DNA of 64,000 nucleotides from Edaphobacter acidisoli. Its GTDB lineage: Bacteria; Acidobacteriota; Terriglobia; Terriglobales; Acidobacteriaceae. Shown one piece after another: positions 38,209 to 46,964 of the stretch. The first letter of the stretch is position 1, and every line of letters starts with the position of its first letter. Both the position numbers and the translations under genes were made by a program. The notes beneath the pieces were generated by a model, which had not been told where the DNA came from, ran no database searches, and saw only the letters and a program-made list of their open reading frames with translations. Where the stretch lies: NCBI RefSeq assembly GCF_014642855.1, contig NZ_BMJB01000001.1, positions 2,046,001 through 2,110,000 of the forward strand, written 5' to 3'.

Positions 38209-39609
38209 CTAGCCCTTAGTTAGCGCTTCGAGCAACATCGACCCAGCCTGCGACACACTCCCCGCACCCAGCGTCAGAATCACGTCACCCGCACGAGCCT
38301 CGCCAGCCAGCGCCTCAATCGCCTCGGCAACCGAAGCAGCGTACTTCACCCCAGGCCGCGCAATCTCCCGCACCAGAGCCTCAGCCGTCACGCCGGCAAT
38401 CGGCTCTTCACTCGCCGCGTAGATATCCAACACCTCCACACGATCCGCATCGCCAAACGCCTGCGCAAACTCCGTCATCAGATCACGCGTCCGCGTAAAA
38501 CGATGCGGCTGAAACAGCACCAGCACGCGCTTATATCCACAATCCTTCGCCGCACTCAGCGTGGCAACAATCTCCGTCGGATGGTGCCCATAATCATCCA
38601 CCACCGTCACGCCGCGCACCTCGCCCTTCACCTGAAAGCGCCGGTCCACGCCGCGAAACGTCTCCAGTCCCGCCGCAATCTGGTCAGGAGCGACGCCCAA
38701 CTGCACCCCAATCGCCACCGCCGCCGTTGCATTCAGCACATTGTGCCGCCCCGGAACATGCAGCCGAAACTGTCCCAGCGCCAGCCCCTTGTAATGCACC
38801 TCAAACGACGAGCGGCACCCATCCTGCTTCGGCAAAATCTGCAGCCGAAAATCCGCATCCGCGTGCTCGCCATACGTGAACACCTTCCGTCGCACCCGCG
38901 GCAACACCTCACGCAGCAGCTCGTTATCCATGCAGGCCGTCGTCGCACCATAAAATGGCACGCGGTCCATGAACTCCTCAAACGCGCTCTCCACATCCGC
39001 CATATCGCGATAGCAATCCATGTGCTCGCGATCGAGGTTCGTCACAATAGCCAACACCGGCGACAGCTTCAGAAACGAGCGGTCGCTCTCATCGGCCTCG
39101 GCCACCAGATACTGCGAGTTCCCCAGCCGCGCATTCGACCCCATCGCGTCCACGCGCCCGCCCACCACCACCGTCGGATCGAGCCCACCGCCCGCCAGCA
39201 CCGCCGCCACCATCGAAGTCGTCGTCGTCTTGCCATGCATCCCCGCCACCGCGATGCCGTACTTCAGCCGCATCAACTCCGCCAGCATCTCGGCCCGCTG
39301 AATCACCGGAATCTTCCGCGCCCGCGCCTCCACCACCTCGGGGTTCGTCTTCGATACAGCCGAGCTCGTCACCACCACATCGCTCGCCGCCACATTTGAA
39401 GCCGCGTGTCCTTCAAACACCCGCGCGCCGAGCCCCACCAGCCGCTCCGTCACCGCCGACCGCTTCAGGTCGCTGCCCGAGACCGAATACCCCATCGTCA
39501 GCAGGATCTCAGCGATCCCGCTCATCCCAATCCCGCCGATCCCGATGAAGTGAATCCGCTGCGTCGGCGCAAATAAAAAGTGTCTTGAAGAGGCTTGAGG
39601 CACAAACAT
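38209..39609 (-). CDS. murC: UDP-N-acetylmuramate-L-alanine ligase
   Basis: A 466-residue Mur ligase that adds L-Ala to UDP-MurNAc in the cytoplasm, the first peptide step of peptidoglycan. Domain 1 starts IHFIGIGGIGMSGIAEIL; the ATP loop is GMHGKTTTTSM; AEADESDRSFLKL, TNLDREHMD and HVPGRHNVLNATAA are Mur ligase marks; VDDYGHHPTEI and LFQPHRFTRT lie in the C-terminal part. It is followed by ftsQ and ftsA on the same strand (161-base gap). The upstream gene is divergent. Confidence 0.97.
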   Translation of the reverse strand: MFVPQASSRHFLFAPTQRIHFIGIGGIGMSGIAEILLTMGYSVSGSDLKRSAVTERLVGLGARVFEGHAASNVAASDVVVTSSAVSKTNPEVVEARARKIPVIQRAEMLAELMRLKYGIAVAGMHGKTTTTSMVAAVLAGGGLDPTVVVGGRVDAMGSNARLGNSQYLVAEADESDRSFLKLSPVLAIVTNLDREHMDCYRDMADVESAFEEFMDRVPFYGATTACMDNELLREVLPRVRRKVFTYGEHADADFRLQILPKQDGCRSSFEVHYKGLALGQFRLHVPGRHNVLNATAAVAIGVQLGVAPDQIAAGLETFRGVDRRFQVKGEVRGVTVVDDYGHHPTEIVATLSAAKDCGYKRVLVLFQPHRFTRTRDLMTEFAQAFGDADRVEVLDIYAASEEPIAGVTAEALVREIARPGVKYAASVAEAIEALAGEARAGDVILTLGAGSVSQAGSMLLEALTKG

Positions 39610-39886
39610 CCTTCCACTCTAGCAGCGCCGTCATCGCAAATCTCGACACAATCCCAGACGACATGCGGAAGGCCTGAAATCGTTGAAGGTTGGGGTTAAA
39701 CCTTGCAACCCTTTTGCTATGAATATCCATTCATTTCCGTGCAACAATTTTTCCAGGTTCGTGTCTAATTAACCGAGTGCTGGACCCGGAGCAGACTGCC
39801 GGGCCGGAACTCGATCTCGCGGTCCGCGAAACCCGGCGCTCCCATGCTCTGCCGGCCAAACGAAGGACCGAGCGAGAAGGTAAACC

Positions 39887-40867
39887 ATGACGTTCACCCG
39901 TGCCCTCAGAAACACCCTCACGATAACAGCCATCGCTGGAGCGCTCATCGCCGCGCCGATTGCCGCGATGGCGCAGGATCAGTACGACCCCAATCAGGAC
40001 CAGTACGCCCAGAACAATCAACAGAACAACCAGTCCTACAGCGAGGCCTATGGCAATCAGCAGCCACAGGGCCCCGTCACGCAGCAGGCCCCGCCAGCCA
40101 TTCCTGACTATCAGCAGCCGCCTTCGCCGGGCTACGGCTACATCTGGACTCCGGGCTACTGGGCGTGGACCGCTGACGGCTACGTCTGGGTTAATGGCAC
40201 CTGGGTTCTGCCTCCCTACGTCAACGCGCTTTGGACGCCTGGCTACTGGGGCTGGGGACCTTACGGCTACTTCTGGAACGCCGGATACTGGGGCCCATAC
40301 GTCGGCTACTACGGCGGCATCAACTACGGCTGGGGCTACTTCGGCGTAGGCTTCTACGGAGGCTACTGGAACCACGGCTTCTTCTGCTACAACCGCGCCT
40401 ACAACAACTTCCGTAACTGGGGCGGCATTCGTGGCGCCTACGACCGCCCGTATCACGGCTTCTCCGGGCGCGGCGGCGGCATTGGCTACGTGCGCGGCAC
40501 GGCACGAGGAACGGCGTGGGCTGGCAACCGCGGCTCATACGTAAACGGCCGCAGTTTCGCCAACCGTGGCGGCGCAAGCTTCAACCGCGCTTCGAGCTTT
40601 GCATCGCGTGGCTCGAACTTCAACCGTGCACCGAGCGGCCAGTTCCGCGGCAACTATGGCGCAGCATCCCACTACGCTGCACCGCGCAGCTATTCCAGCG
40701 CGCCACGCGGTAACTACAGCGCTCCGCGTAGCTACAGTGCACCGCGCAGCTATGGCGGCGGTGGTAGCTTCCATGGTGGTGGAGGCGGCAGCTTCCACGG
40801 CGGAGGCGGCAGCAGCTTCCACGGCGGAGGCGGCGGCGGACACGGCGGCGGTGGCGGGCACCGCTAA
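39887..40867 (+). CDS. Secreted YXWGXW-type aromatic/Gly-rich protein
   Basis: A 326-residue exported protein with a signal peptide (LTITAIAGALIAAPIAAMAQ). A Gln/Asn-rich stretch (DPNQDQYAQNNQQNNQ) follows. Residues about 80-180 are a run of W/Y/G motifs, GYIWTPGYWAWTADGYVW and ALWTPGYWGWGPYGYFW, typical of YXWGXW-repeat proteins. The C-terminal half is Arg/Ser/Tyr-rich, ending in repeated GGGGSFHGGGG with His near the C-terminus. Such proteins are thought to be surface or envelope proteins of unknown role; the His/Gly tail might bind metal, an inference. It is divergent from murC and ends in a strong terminator. Confidence 0.85.
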   Translation: MTFTRALRNTLTITAIAGALIAAPIAAMAQDQYDPNQDQYAQNNQQNNQSYSEAYGNQQPQGPVTQQAPPAIPDYQQPPSPGYGYIWTPGYWAWTADGYVWVNGTWVLPPYVNALWTPGYWGWGPYGYFWNAGYWGPYVGYYGGINYGWGYFGVGFYGGYWNHGFFCYNRAYNNFRNWGGIRGAYDRPYHGFSGRGGGIGYVRGTARGTAWAGNRGSYVNGRSFANRGGASFNRASSFASRGSNFNRAPSGQFRGNYGAASHYAAPRSYSSAPRGNYSAPRSYSAPRSYGGGGSFHGGGGGSFHGGGGSSFHGGGGGGHGGGGGHR

Positions 40868-40885
40868 GTTGCCGAATCAAAAACC

Positions 40886-40925
40886 ATCGGGCTGAGGATC
40901 AACTCCTCAGCCCGATTCTTTGTTT
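40886..40925. terminator. Bidirectional terminator between convergent genes
   Basis: A perfect 13-base-pair stem (40886-40898 with 40904-40916), loop TCAAC, then TCTTTGTTT on the plus side. On the minus strand the tail is TGGTTTTTG, so it can also end the pilus-type operon. Confidence 0.92.
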
Positions 40926-40937
40926 GCTCGAATGGAA

Positions 40938-41945
40938 TCACTGCGGATTGTTCGTACTCGGAGAAGGTGAGCTAGAGCCGTTCGATGAAGGCGAACTCGA
41001 TCCCAACCCGCCGCTGTTGCCGAAAGACGACCCCGAGCCAAAGCCGGAGCTCGATCCTGAACCAAACCCAGAGTTCGAATTCGAGTTTGAGCCTGAACCA
41101 AAGCCCGACGCAGACCCTGACCCGAAGCCAGCCGCAGTCGCCGAGCCAGCGCCCATCATCGCGCCCTGCGCCTTCAACTGCTCGATCCTTGGGTCGTAGA
41201 TGAACTCCCACGTGTTGTAGGTCGTCTGCTCGTTCAACACGACGATCGAGTCACCATCCTTCGGCAGCCCAACCCCCATCACCGGACCTTCGCTCCCAGT
41301 GAAGCTCGAAGCCGACGTGCTTGGAACTCCACCTGTGGAGTTCGACGAGCCCTGTCCTGAAGAGCCAGCCTCACCGGATGTGCCCGAGCCCAGACCACCA
41401 CTCGAACCCAATCCACCCGAGGAGAACGAAGACGAGCTCGAGCCAAACGACGAGCCGCCCCCAAGCGAAGACCCCGTCCCACCACTGTTCCCAAACGCCG
41501 AGCCGCCCGATTGCGAGCCGGGAGTTCCCGCCGAGCCAAACGACGAAGCCATCCCAGCCGCCGAGCCAAGCCCAGAGGTCTGAATCCCGGCCAGCGGCTT
41601 GCCGAAAAATCCCTTCACTGTGGTCTTGTTCTCGCCCACCTTGATGATCCGCCAGTCCGATTTGCCTGTCATCGGATCAATGTATTCCTGGCGCAGAAAG
41701 CGGATGTTGTTCGACTTCTCCAGTTGGTCCATCGAACCCGGATAGTGACCGAACTTCCGGTAATACAACTGAATCGCCCTGACATACTGGTTGCCGCGAC
41801 GCACCGTCTCGACCTCGCGCTCGCGCCTGAGGCCGCGCGCCATCTTCGGAGCAGCCACACTGAGCGCGAGGAGGATCAGGAAGATCGCCACCATCAGTCC
41901 CAGCAGCAGGAAGCCCTGCTCGCCCGCTCTTTCCTCAGTGTTCAT
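40938..41945 (-). CDS. Type II secretion/type IV pilus pseudopilin with Gly/Ser-rich expansion
   Basis: A 335-residue pseudopilin-like protein. The leader MNTEERAGEQ is followed by a cleavage-type site before GFLLLGLMVAIFLILLALSV, the hydrophobic N-terminal helix. The usual Glu at mature position 5 is absent. Residues about 40-115 match a GspG-like pilin globe (RAIQLYYRKFGHYPGSMDQLEKS, IDPMTGKSDWRII). Two low-complexity Gly/Ser stretches (about 125-220 and 270-335) are added, with an ordered segment between (VLNEQTTYNTWEFIYDP). It is the last gene of the pilM-N-O-P-like operon. Confidence 0.85.
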   Translation of the reverse strand: MNTEERAGEQGFLLLGLMVAIFLILLALSVAAPKMARGLRREREVETVRRGNQYVRAIQLYYRKFGHYPGSMDQLEKSNNIRFLRQEYIDPMTGKSDWRIIKVGENKTTVKGFFGKPLAGIQTSGLGSAAGMASSFGSAGTPGSQSGGSAFGNSGGTGSSLGGGSSFGSSSSSFSSGGLGSSGGLGSGTSGEAGSSGQGSSNSTGGVPSTSASSFTGSEGPVMGVGLPKDGDSIVVLNEQTTYNTWEFIYDPRIEQLKAQGAMMGAGSATAAGFGSGSASGFGSGSNSNSNSGFGSGSSSGFGSGSSFGNSGGLGSSSPSSNGSSSPSPSTNNPQ

Positions 41946-41952
41946 CCGATCC

Positions 41953-42549
41953 TCAACGCCCCAGCAGCGGCAGTGTCTGCTTGTTGTTGTCGGTCAGGTC
42001 TTCGACCACGATGCCGTTCGCCCCGATCGAGTCCACCTTGTACCGCCGCGCGACGATATCGCCTGCCGACGCAAGGTACACATCCTCGCCCTTCAGCAGA
42101 AACGCGCGCTTCTGTCCACCAGCCGAGGTCTCCGTACCAAAGAACTTCAGGTCAATCGGCGGCGGTGGTGGTGGTCCCACCGGAGGCGTGTACACCGGCA
42201 CAACCGGCCCCTTCGGACGCGCCGGCGCAATCGGCTTCGGGATATCGACCGGAGCAGATGCAGCCGAAAAGATGTTCCGCCCGCTGCCCGAATACACCAG
42301 CGACTCGGTCCGCAGCATCGGCCCCATCCTCAGCGTCGGATCAAGCTGCGCCGCAGTCGTGCCCACATTCTTCGCCGCGCCATTGGTTGCGCCAGCAGAG
42401 CCGCCCGTGCCCGTCGTCGTTACCACAGGCGCAGCAGAAGGCGCAGGCGCGCTGTCGTCACGCAGGTTGTAGTACAGAACGCCAGCCATCAGCAGAACGA
42501 ACACTGCAATCAGAGCGGCCTTCTTCTGGGTGTCGGGAGTGATATTCAT
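41953..42549 (-). CDS. pilP: PilP/GspC-like inner-membrane assembly protein
   Basis: A 198-residue protein with a short cytoplasmic start, one membrane helix (AALIAVFVLLMAGVLYYNL), a Pro/Ala/Thr-rich linker, and a small beta domain at the end (IDLKFFGTETSAGGQKRAFLLKG, VYLASAGDIVARRYKVDSIG) that resembles the HR/PilP domain linking the inner-membrane complex to the secretin. The exact family is not certain. The start overlaps pilO by ATGA; the pseudopilin gene follows after 7 bases. Confidence 0.8.
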   Translation of the reverse strand: MNITPDTQKKAALIAVFVLLMAGVLYYNLRDDSAPAPSAAPVVTTTGTGGSAGATNGAAKNVGTTAAQLDPTLRMGPMLRTESLVYSGSGRNIFSAASAPVDIPKPIAPARPKGPVVPVYTPPVGPPPPPPIDLKFFGTETSAGGQKRAFLLKGEDVYLASAGDIVARRYKVDSIGANGIVVEDLTDNNKQTLPLLGR

Positions 42550-43208
42550 CGCCCACCTCCCGCCGGAGCGCTATCCGCAGCATCCACGCTCTTCTCTGTC
42601 GTCTCGGAGCCGACTGGCTGCCGCAGATATGTCGTCATCCGCAGCCGCAACCCTACCGTCCCACTCTGCTCTCCGGTCAGCGACACACCATCGATCAGGA
42701 AAAACATCTTGTCGCGTTCAAGCGCATTGATGAACGTCACCAGCGGACGATAGTCGCCTGTCAGCCCCGCATCCATCCGCACTTCAGTCAGGGCGCCCGA
42801 CGAGCCAGCCATCACTGGAGCGTACGTGTAGCCCACGCGCGTCAGCCTCACGCCATCCTTCTTCGCCAGCGCGCCAAGTTCGCCCGCAACCTCAGACGTC
42901 GCAAACGGAAGCCGCTGCTTGTAGAACTTGTTTGCATCGGTCGTCGCATCGGCCAGCTTCGTGTCCAGCCCTTCCAAAGGCTTCTTGGCAATCTCCGCGG
43001 TCTTCATCGCGACGGTCTGCTGCTCCAGCGCATCTGCATTTTGGCTGCTCGCCGCACTCCACGCAAAGAAGATATGCGCCAGCAGGTAAAGATTCACCAG
43101 CACCAGCACAGCCACTCCGGCGAAGTGCAGGTTCAGCAGATTCACAAGCCCGCGCAGCTTCTCTGTCGTCTGCTCCGTCGTCGCGGGACGCTTCGTCATC
43201 ACGGTCAT
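42546..43208 (-). CDS. pilO: PilO-like type IV pilus assembly protein
   Basis: A 220-residue bitopic protein: a cytoplasmic N-terminus, one membrane helix (FAGVAVLVLVNLYLLAHIFF), a coiled-coil region, and a periplasmic ferredoxin-like domain (MDAGLTGDYRPLVTFINALERDKMFFLIDGVSLTG split). The segment RPLVTFINALE with FLIDGVSL is the usual PilO core. PilO pairs with PilN in the alignment complex. Its start and stop overlap those of its neighbours by ATGA, so it is made in step with them. Confidence 0.88.
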   Translation of the reverse strand: MTVMTKRPATTEQTTEKLRGLVNLLNLHFAGVAVLVLVNLYLLAHIFFAWSAASSQNADALEQQTVAMKTAEIAKKPLEGLDTKLADATTDANKFYKQRLPFATSEVAGELGALAKKDGVRLTRVGYTYAPVMAGSSGALTEVRMDAGLTGDYRPLVTFINALERDKMFFLIDGVSLTGEQSGTVGLRLRMTTYLRQPVGSETTEKSVDAADSAPAGGGR

Positions 43209-43906
43209 CGCGTCCCTCCAGACTTCTTTTGTGCAGACCTACTGCTTGAACTCTTTTGAGATGGCTTACCACTTGAACTCTTTTGCGAGGCTTTATCGCT
43301 TGAAGCTGTCGTCTCCGGCAGTGGGTTGTAGCCGCTCAGAATCTCAAACACGACACCGCCAGGAGCTGCCATCGGTCCGCCACGGCTCGCCTCTGCTTGC
43401 GTCATCGCAGTCTCGCCGCTTAGACGCGGAGACACAAACCGCTGCGAGGTCTCAAGGTTCCGCACCAGTTGCACTGCCTTCTCGCGGTCGCCGCTTACGC
43501 GCAGCCGGATGTTCACGTCGCCTTCCTTCGTCATCACCGGATCGATGCTCGTCACCTGAACGCCCATCGGAAGCACACGCTCCAGGTCCATCATCACGGC
43601 GGTCCAGCTGAAGCTCTTCTCCGCGAAGAGCGTATTGAGAAACCGCGACCGCTCCAGCACCGCCATATTTTCCGGCTGGTGCATGCGCGCTTCATTCATC
43701 TGGCGTTCGTGCTGGAACTCCGTCGTCTTTGCCTTCAAGGCGTTCATCTTCGCGCCAGCAACAGCAGCTTTGGCGTCCAGGACATGAAGAGCAAAGCCCA
43801 GCGCAACAGCCAGCGCGACCAGCAGCAGCATCGCCAGCCGCAGTCGCGCGAATAGAGGCCGCAACTCAACAAAGGGACGTGTCGCAAGATTGACTGCGAT
43901 CTTCAT
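43205..43906 (-). CDS. pilN: PilN-like type IV pilus assembly protein
   Basis: A 233-residue bitopic protein. It begins MKIAVNLATRPFVELRP, the PilN motif that binds PilM (VNLATRP replacing INLLP). A membrane helix (LAMLLLVALAVALGFAL) is followed by a coiled-coil region and a ferredoxin-like fold (LERVLPMGVQVTSIDPVM). The C-terminus is Ser/Lys-rich. It overlaps pilM by one base and pilO by ATGA. Confidence 0.87.
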   Translation of the reverse strand: MKIAVNLATRPFVELRPLFARLRLAMLLLVALAVALGFALHVLDAKAAVAGAKMNALKAKTTEFQHERQMNEARMHQPENMAVLERSRFLNTLFAEKSFSWTAVMMDLERVLPMGVQVTSIDPVMTKEGDVNIRLRVSGDREKAVQLVRNLETSQRFVSPRLSGETAMTQAEASRGGPMAAPGGVVFEILSGYNPLPETTASSDKASQKSSSGKPSQKSSSSRSAQKKSGGTR

Positions 43907-44937
43907 CAGTTTCTGAGCGCCCCCCGCACACCGGCCAGCCAGCCGCGCGGCACCGCCGCCGTCACTGCTCCGGTCTCAATCACACCTGCATCCACCGTCT
44001 CGCGCACGCGCAGCCCTTCCATACCGTTCTCCTGCATCAGCGCCGCGAGCATCTCCGCGCCCAACGTCCCTGCAGAAAGTAACGTGTCAGGCGTCGTCTG
44101 CAACGTATCTTCAAAGTACGCTGCCGCTACACTCACGGCCTGCACCACCTCGCGGGTAGCCGACTCGTGCGCTGTCTCTGATTGCACCACACCGGTCTGC
44201 ATCGCCGCCTCGGCTTCAAACGGATCGCTCTCTCCGCCCGCATGAACAGCGGCGCGACTCTCTACCTCCGCCTCGCCACCCATATCCACCGACCGATGCA
44301 GCAGCAAGATGCCAGCCTGAACAATCGCCGTCGTTACCGAACCTTCACTGGCATTGACCACAAGCACTGGCGCCTCTGACTCATCCAGTCCTGCCAGCGC
44401 GGCCAGTGTGCTCGACAGCACTGCGCCAGGCTGGTAGCCAGCAGCCGTCACCGCGGCTTCATACTCATCCAGAACATCCTTCGGCATCGCGATTGCCAAC
44501 ACGCGCACTGCGTCTTTACTCGATGACATCACCTGATAGCTCACCGCAGCGGTATCCACGTCGAACGGCACAAGCTTCTTCAGGCGAAAGCGCACCACCG
44601 GCATCGCTTCAGTCTCTTTTGATGGCAGCGAATCGAAGTCCAGCAGCAGCACACGCACCGCGGCGTCCGGAACCACCAGCGTCACATCGCGCGAACGGTC
44701 CATTCCGCGCCCAGCCACGCCTTCCAGCGCCGAGCGAATCGCGCCTGCAACGCCGGCGCGGTCGGCCACATTGCCCGCCTTCAATCCCGGGGCAACTGCG
44801 CCTTCGGCCAGATCGGCGCGCGACACGGCCGTCAGGATCGCAGCCGCGTCCTCTGCCCGCGCCGCCACGACACCTTCGGCCCGGACCTCGATGGCCAGCC
44901 GCGGCCTTGTCCCTAATGTTTTCGGCAAAAATTCCAT
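43906..44937 (-). CDS. pilM: PilM-like actin-fold pilus assembly protein
   Basis: A 343-residue protein with the actin-like layout of PilM. The family tells are VTLVVPDAAVRVLLLDFDSLPSKETE, VVRFRLKKLVPFDVDTAAVSYQV and VVNASEGSVTTAIVQAGILLLHRSVDMGG. It would sit on the cytoplasmic side and bind the N-terminus of PilN. The usual DIGSS-type phosphate loop is weakened here (VVNASEGS), so nucleotide binding is uncertain. It is the first of the four assembly genes in the operon. Confidence 0.85.
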   Translation of the reverse strand: MEFLPKTLGTRPRLAIEVRAEGVVAARAEDAAAILTAVSRADLAEGAVAPGLKAGNVADRAGVAGAIRSALEGVAGRGMDRSRDVTLVVPDAAVRVLLLDFDSLPSKETEAMPVVRFRLKKLVPFDVDTAAVSYQVMSSSKDAVRVLAIAMPKDVLDEYEAAVTAAGYQPGAVLSSTLAALAGLDESEAPVLVVNASEGSVTTAIVQAGILLLHRSVDMGGEAEVESRAAVHAGGESDPFEAEAAMQTGVVQSETAHESATREVVQAVSVAAAYFEDTLQTTPDTLLSAGTLGAEMLAALMQENGMEGLRVRETVDAGVIETGAVTAAVPRGWLAGVRGALRN

Positions 44938-45042
44938 TCGTCCAAGACTACCTTGTTCTGGGCCAACTCTCTCGAAAGGCCCATTGACTACACTGCTCCC
45001 TGCACCTGCCTCAACCCTACACCCTGAGCCCTGGACTTTTCC

Positions 45043-46677
45043 CTACCGTCCAGCCTCAATAAACGTAACTTTATTAATCTCTTTGAGCGTCGTAACCCCT
45101 GCACGGACGCGCTCCAGCGCCGAGTCGCGCAGAAACGCCATTCCCTTGTCGCGCGCCTTCTTGCGAATCTCGCTGCCCGGCTTCTTTGCCAGCAGCATCT
45201 CGCGAATCTCGTCGTCCAGCTCCAGCAGTTCGTGAATTGCAGTCCGCCCGCGATAGCCCGTACCGCCGCACTCAATGCACCCTGCTCCTTCACGGAACGT
45301 AAAGTCGCGCCACTCGTTCGGCTCCAACCCGCTCGCTATCAGGTCGGCATCGCTATAACGAACATTGTGCACGCAGAAGTCGCAGATCTGCCGCACCAGC
45401 CGCTGTGCCAGAATGCAGTTCAACGCCGAGACAAAGTTGTACGGCTCGACGCCCATGTTCAGGAAGCGCCCCAGCACATCGACCACATTGTTCGCGTGGA
45501 CCGTGGTGAAGACGAGGTGCCCGGTCAGCGCCGAGTTGATCGCAATCTGCGCCGTCTCCGCGTCGCGGATTTCGCCCACCAGAATCTTGTCCGGGTCGTG
45601 GCGCAGGATTGAGCGCAGTCCGCGCGCAAACGTCAGCCCCTTCTTCTCATTCACCGGAATCTGCGTGATGCCGCGAATCTGGTACTCGACCGGGTCTTCA
45701 ATCGTGATGATCTTGTCTTCTTCAGACTTGATCTCGTTCAGCGCGGCATACAGAGTCGTCGTCTTACCGGAACCCGTCGGTCCCGTCACCAGCACCATGC
45801 CGTAAGGCTCTTTGATGTAGCGGCGAAAGCGCTCAAGATCGCGCGCCGCGAAGCCCACTACATCCAGCGACAGCTTCTTGAACTTCTCCGACATCGACTC
45901 CTTGTCGAGCACGCGCAGCACAGCGTTTTCGCCATGCACCGTCGGCATAATCGAGACGCGAAAGTCGATCAGCCGCCCTTTGTACCGCACACGAAAACGC
46001 CCGTCCTGCGGCACGCGCCGCTCGGCGATGTCCAGTTCGCTCATGACCTTGATGCGCGAAAGAATCGTCTGGTGATGCTCCCGCGCAATCGGAGCCATCG
46101 CCTGCTGCAACACGCCGTCGATGCGGTACTTCACCAGCAGCGAGTCATCGAACGTCTCCAGGTGAATGTCCGAGGCGCGCCGTTCCAGTGCCGTGAAGAT
46201 CGTCGTATCCACCAGCCGAATGATTGGCGAGATGTCGTCCTCGCTCGTCAGCCGCTCGATGGAGATGTTCTCGTCGCCAAGGTCCTCGCTCGAAAGCACA
46301 TCGAACGCCAGGCCCTCGCTGGCCTCGTCCAACACGCGCTGCGACTGCTCCGTCTTTTTGAGCAGCTCGGTAATCTGCGAGAGCGTCGCCACCCGCGTCA
46401 CCAGCCGCTGCCCCAGCAGGCCAGCGATCTCGTCGAGCACCATCAGCTTCGATGGGTCCGACACCGCAATCGCCAGCCGCCCATTCTCCTGCTCCAGCGG
46501 CACGAAGTTGTAGCGGAACATCATGTCCACCGGCACGCTCTTGAACAGGTCGTGCGAGATCTTGAAGTTCTTCAGGTCAACAAACTCCGCATGATAGCGC
46601 CGCGCAAGCATCTGCGCGCGCTCCATCTCGTCCATTCCGGGCTCATTGATTGGTATCGCCAACGGCGCCATTGCCAT
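45043..46677 (-). CDS. gspE: GspE/PilB-type assembly ATPase
   Basis: About 544 residues from the ATG at 46677, where GAAGAGGAG lies about ten bases upstream; a GTG at 46710 is less likely. It has an N-terminal GspE/PilB domain, then the hexameric ATPase core: Walker A GPTGSGKTTT, the Asp box TIEDPVEYQI, Walker B LVGEIRDAETA and the His box VFTTVHANN. Four Cys in CDFCVHN and CIECGGTGYRGR form a zinc site. It powers pilus or pseudopilus extension from the cytoplasm. It is the first gene of the operon that runs through pilM, N, O, P and the pseudopilin. Confidence 0.95.
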   Translation of the reverse strand: MAMAPLAIPINEPGMDEMERAQMLARRYHAEFVDLKNFKISHDLFKSVPVDMMFRYNFVPLEQENGRLAIAVSDPSKLMVLDEIAGLLGQRLVTRVATLSQITELLKKTEQSQRVLDEASEGLAFDVLSSEDLGDENISIERLTSEDDISPIIRLVDTTIFTALERRASDIHLETFDDSLLVKYRIDGVLQQAMAPIAREHHQTILSRIKVMSELDIAERRVPQDGRFRVRYKGRLIDFRVSIMPTVHGENAVLRVLDKESMSEKFKKLSLDVVGFAARDLERFRRYIKEPYGMVLVTGPTGSGKTTTLYAALNEIKSEEDKIITIEDPVEYQIRGITQIPVNEKKGLTFARGLRSILRHDPDKILVGEIRDAETAQIAINSALTGHLVFTTVHANNVVDVLGRFLNMGVEPYNFVSALNCILAQRLVRQICDFCVHNVRYSDADLIASGLEPNEWRDFTFREGAGCIECGGTGYRGRTAIHELLELDDEIREMLLAKKPGSEIRKKARDKGMAFLRDSALERVRAGVTTLKEINKVTFIEAGR

Positions 46678-46964
46678 ATCCGTAAGACTCCTCTTCCACC
46701 CAACCGTCACTTACACTTTCCGGTTAACTCCCGAGCATCTCTAGTCCGGTCGATATACTCTCGGCAACATAACTCTGGGGCAACCGGCCTGTCCATTCCA
46801 GCAACCAAATCAGTGAGTTCCACAAAAACTGGCTACGCGGGCCCTGGCCGGGGCTGGTATCAACCTGGCCAAGCTCTATTATTCAGGATGCGCTGTATCG
46901 AAAGCTATGTCTCTTTGACGCCCCGGACACCAGTTCATCTACATCTTTCGGAGGACGCGCCAAC

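Noticed and set aside
40924..41569. Repeat-like tract that might be read as a tandem repeat or array.
   Set aside because: It is the codon-level Gly/Ser repeat of the pseudopilin gene; there are no constant repeats with unique spacers, so it is not a CRISPR array.
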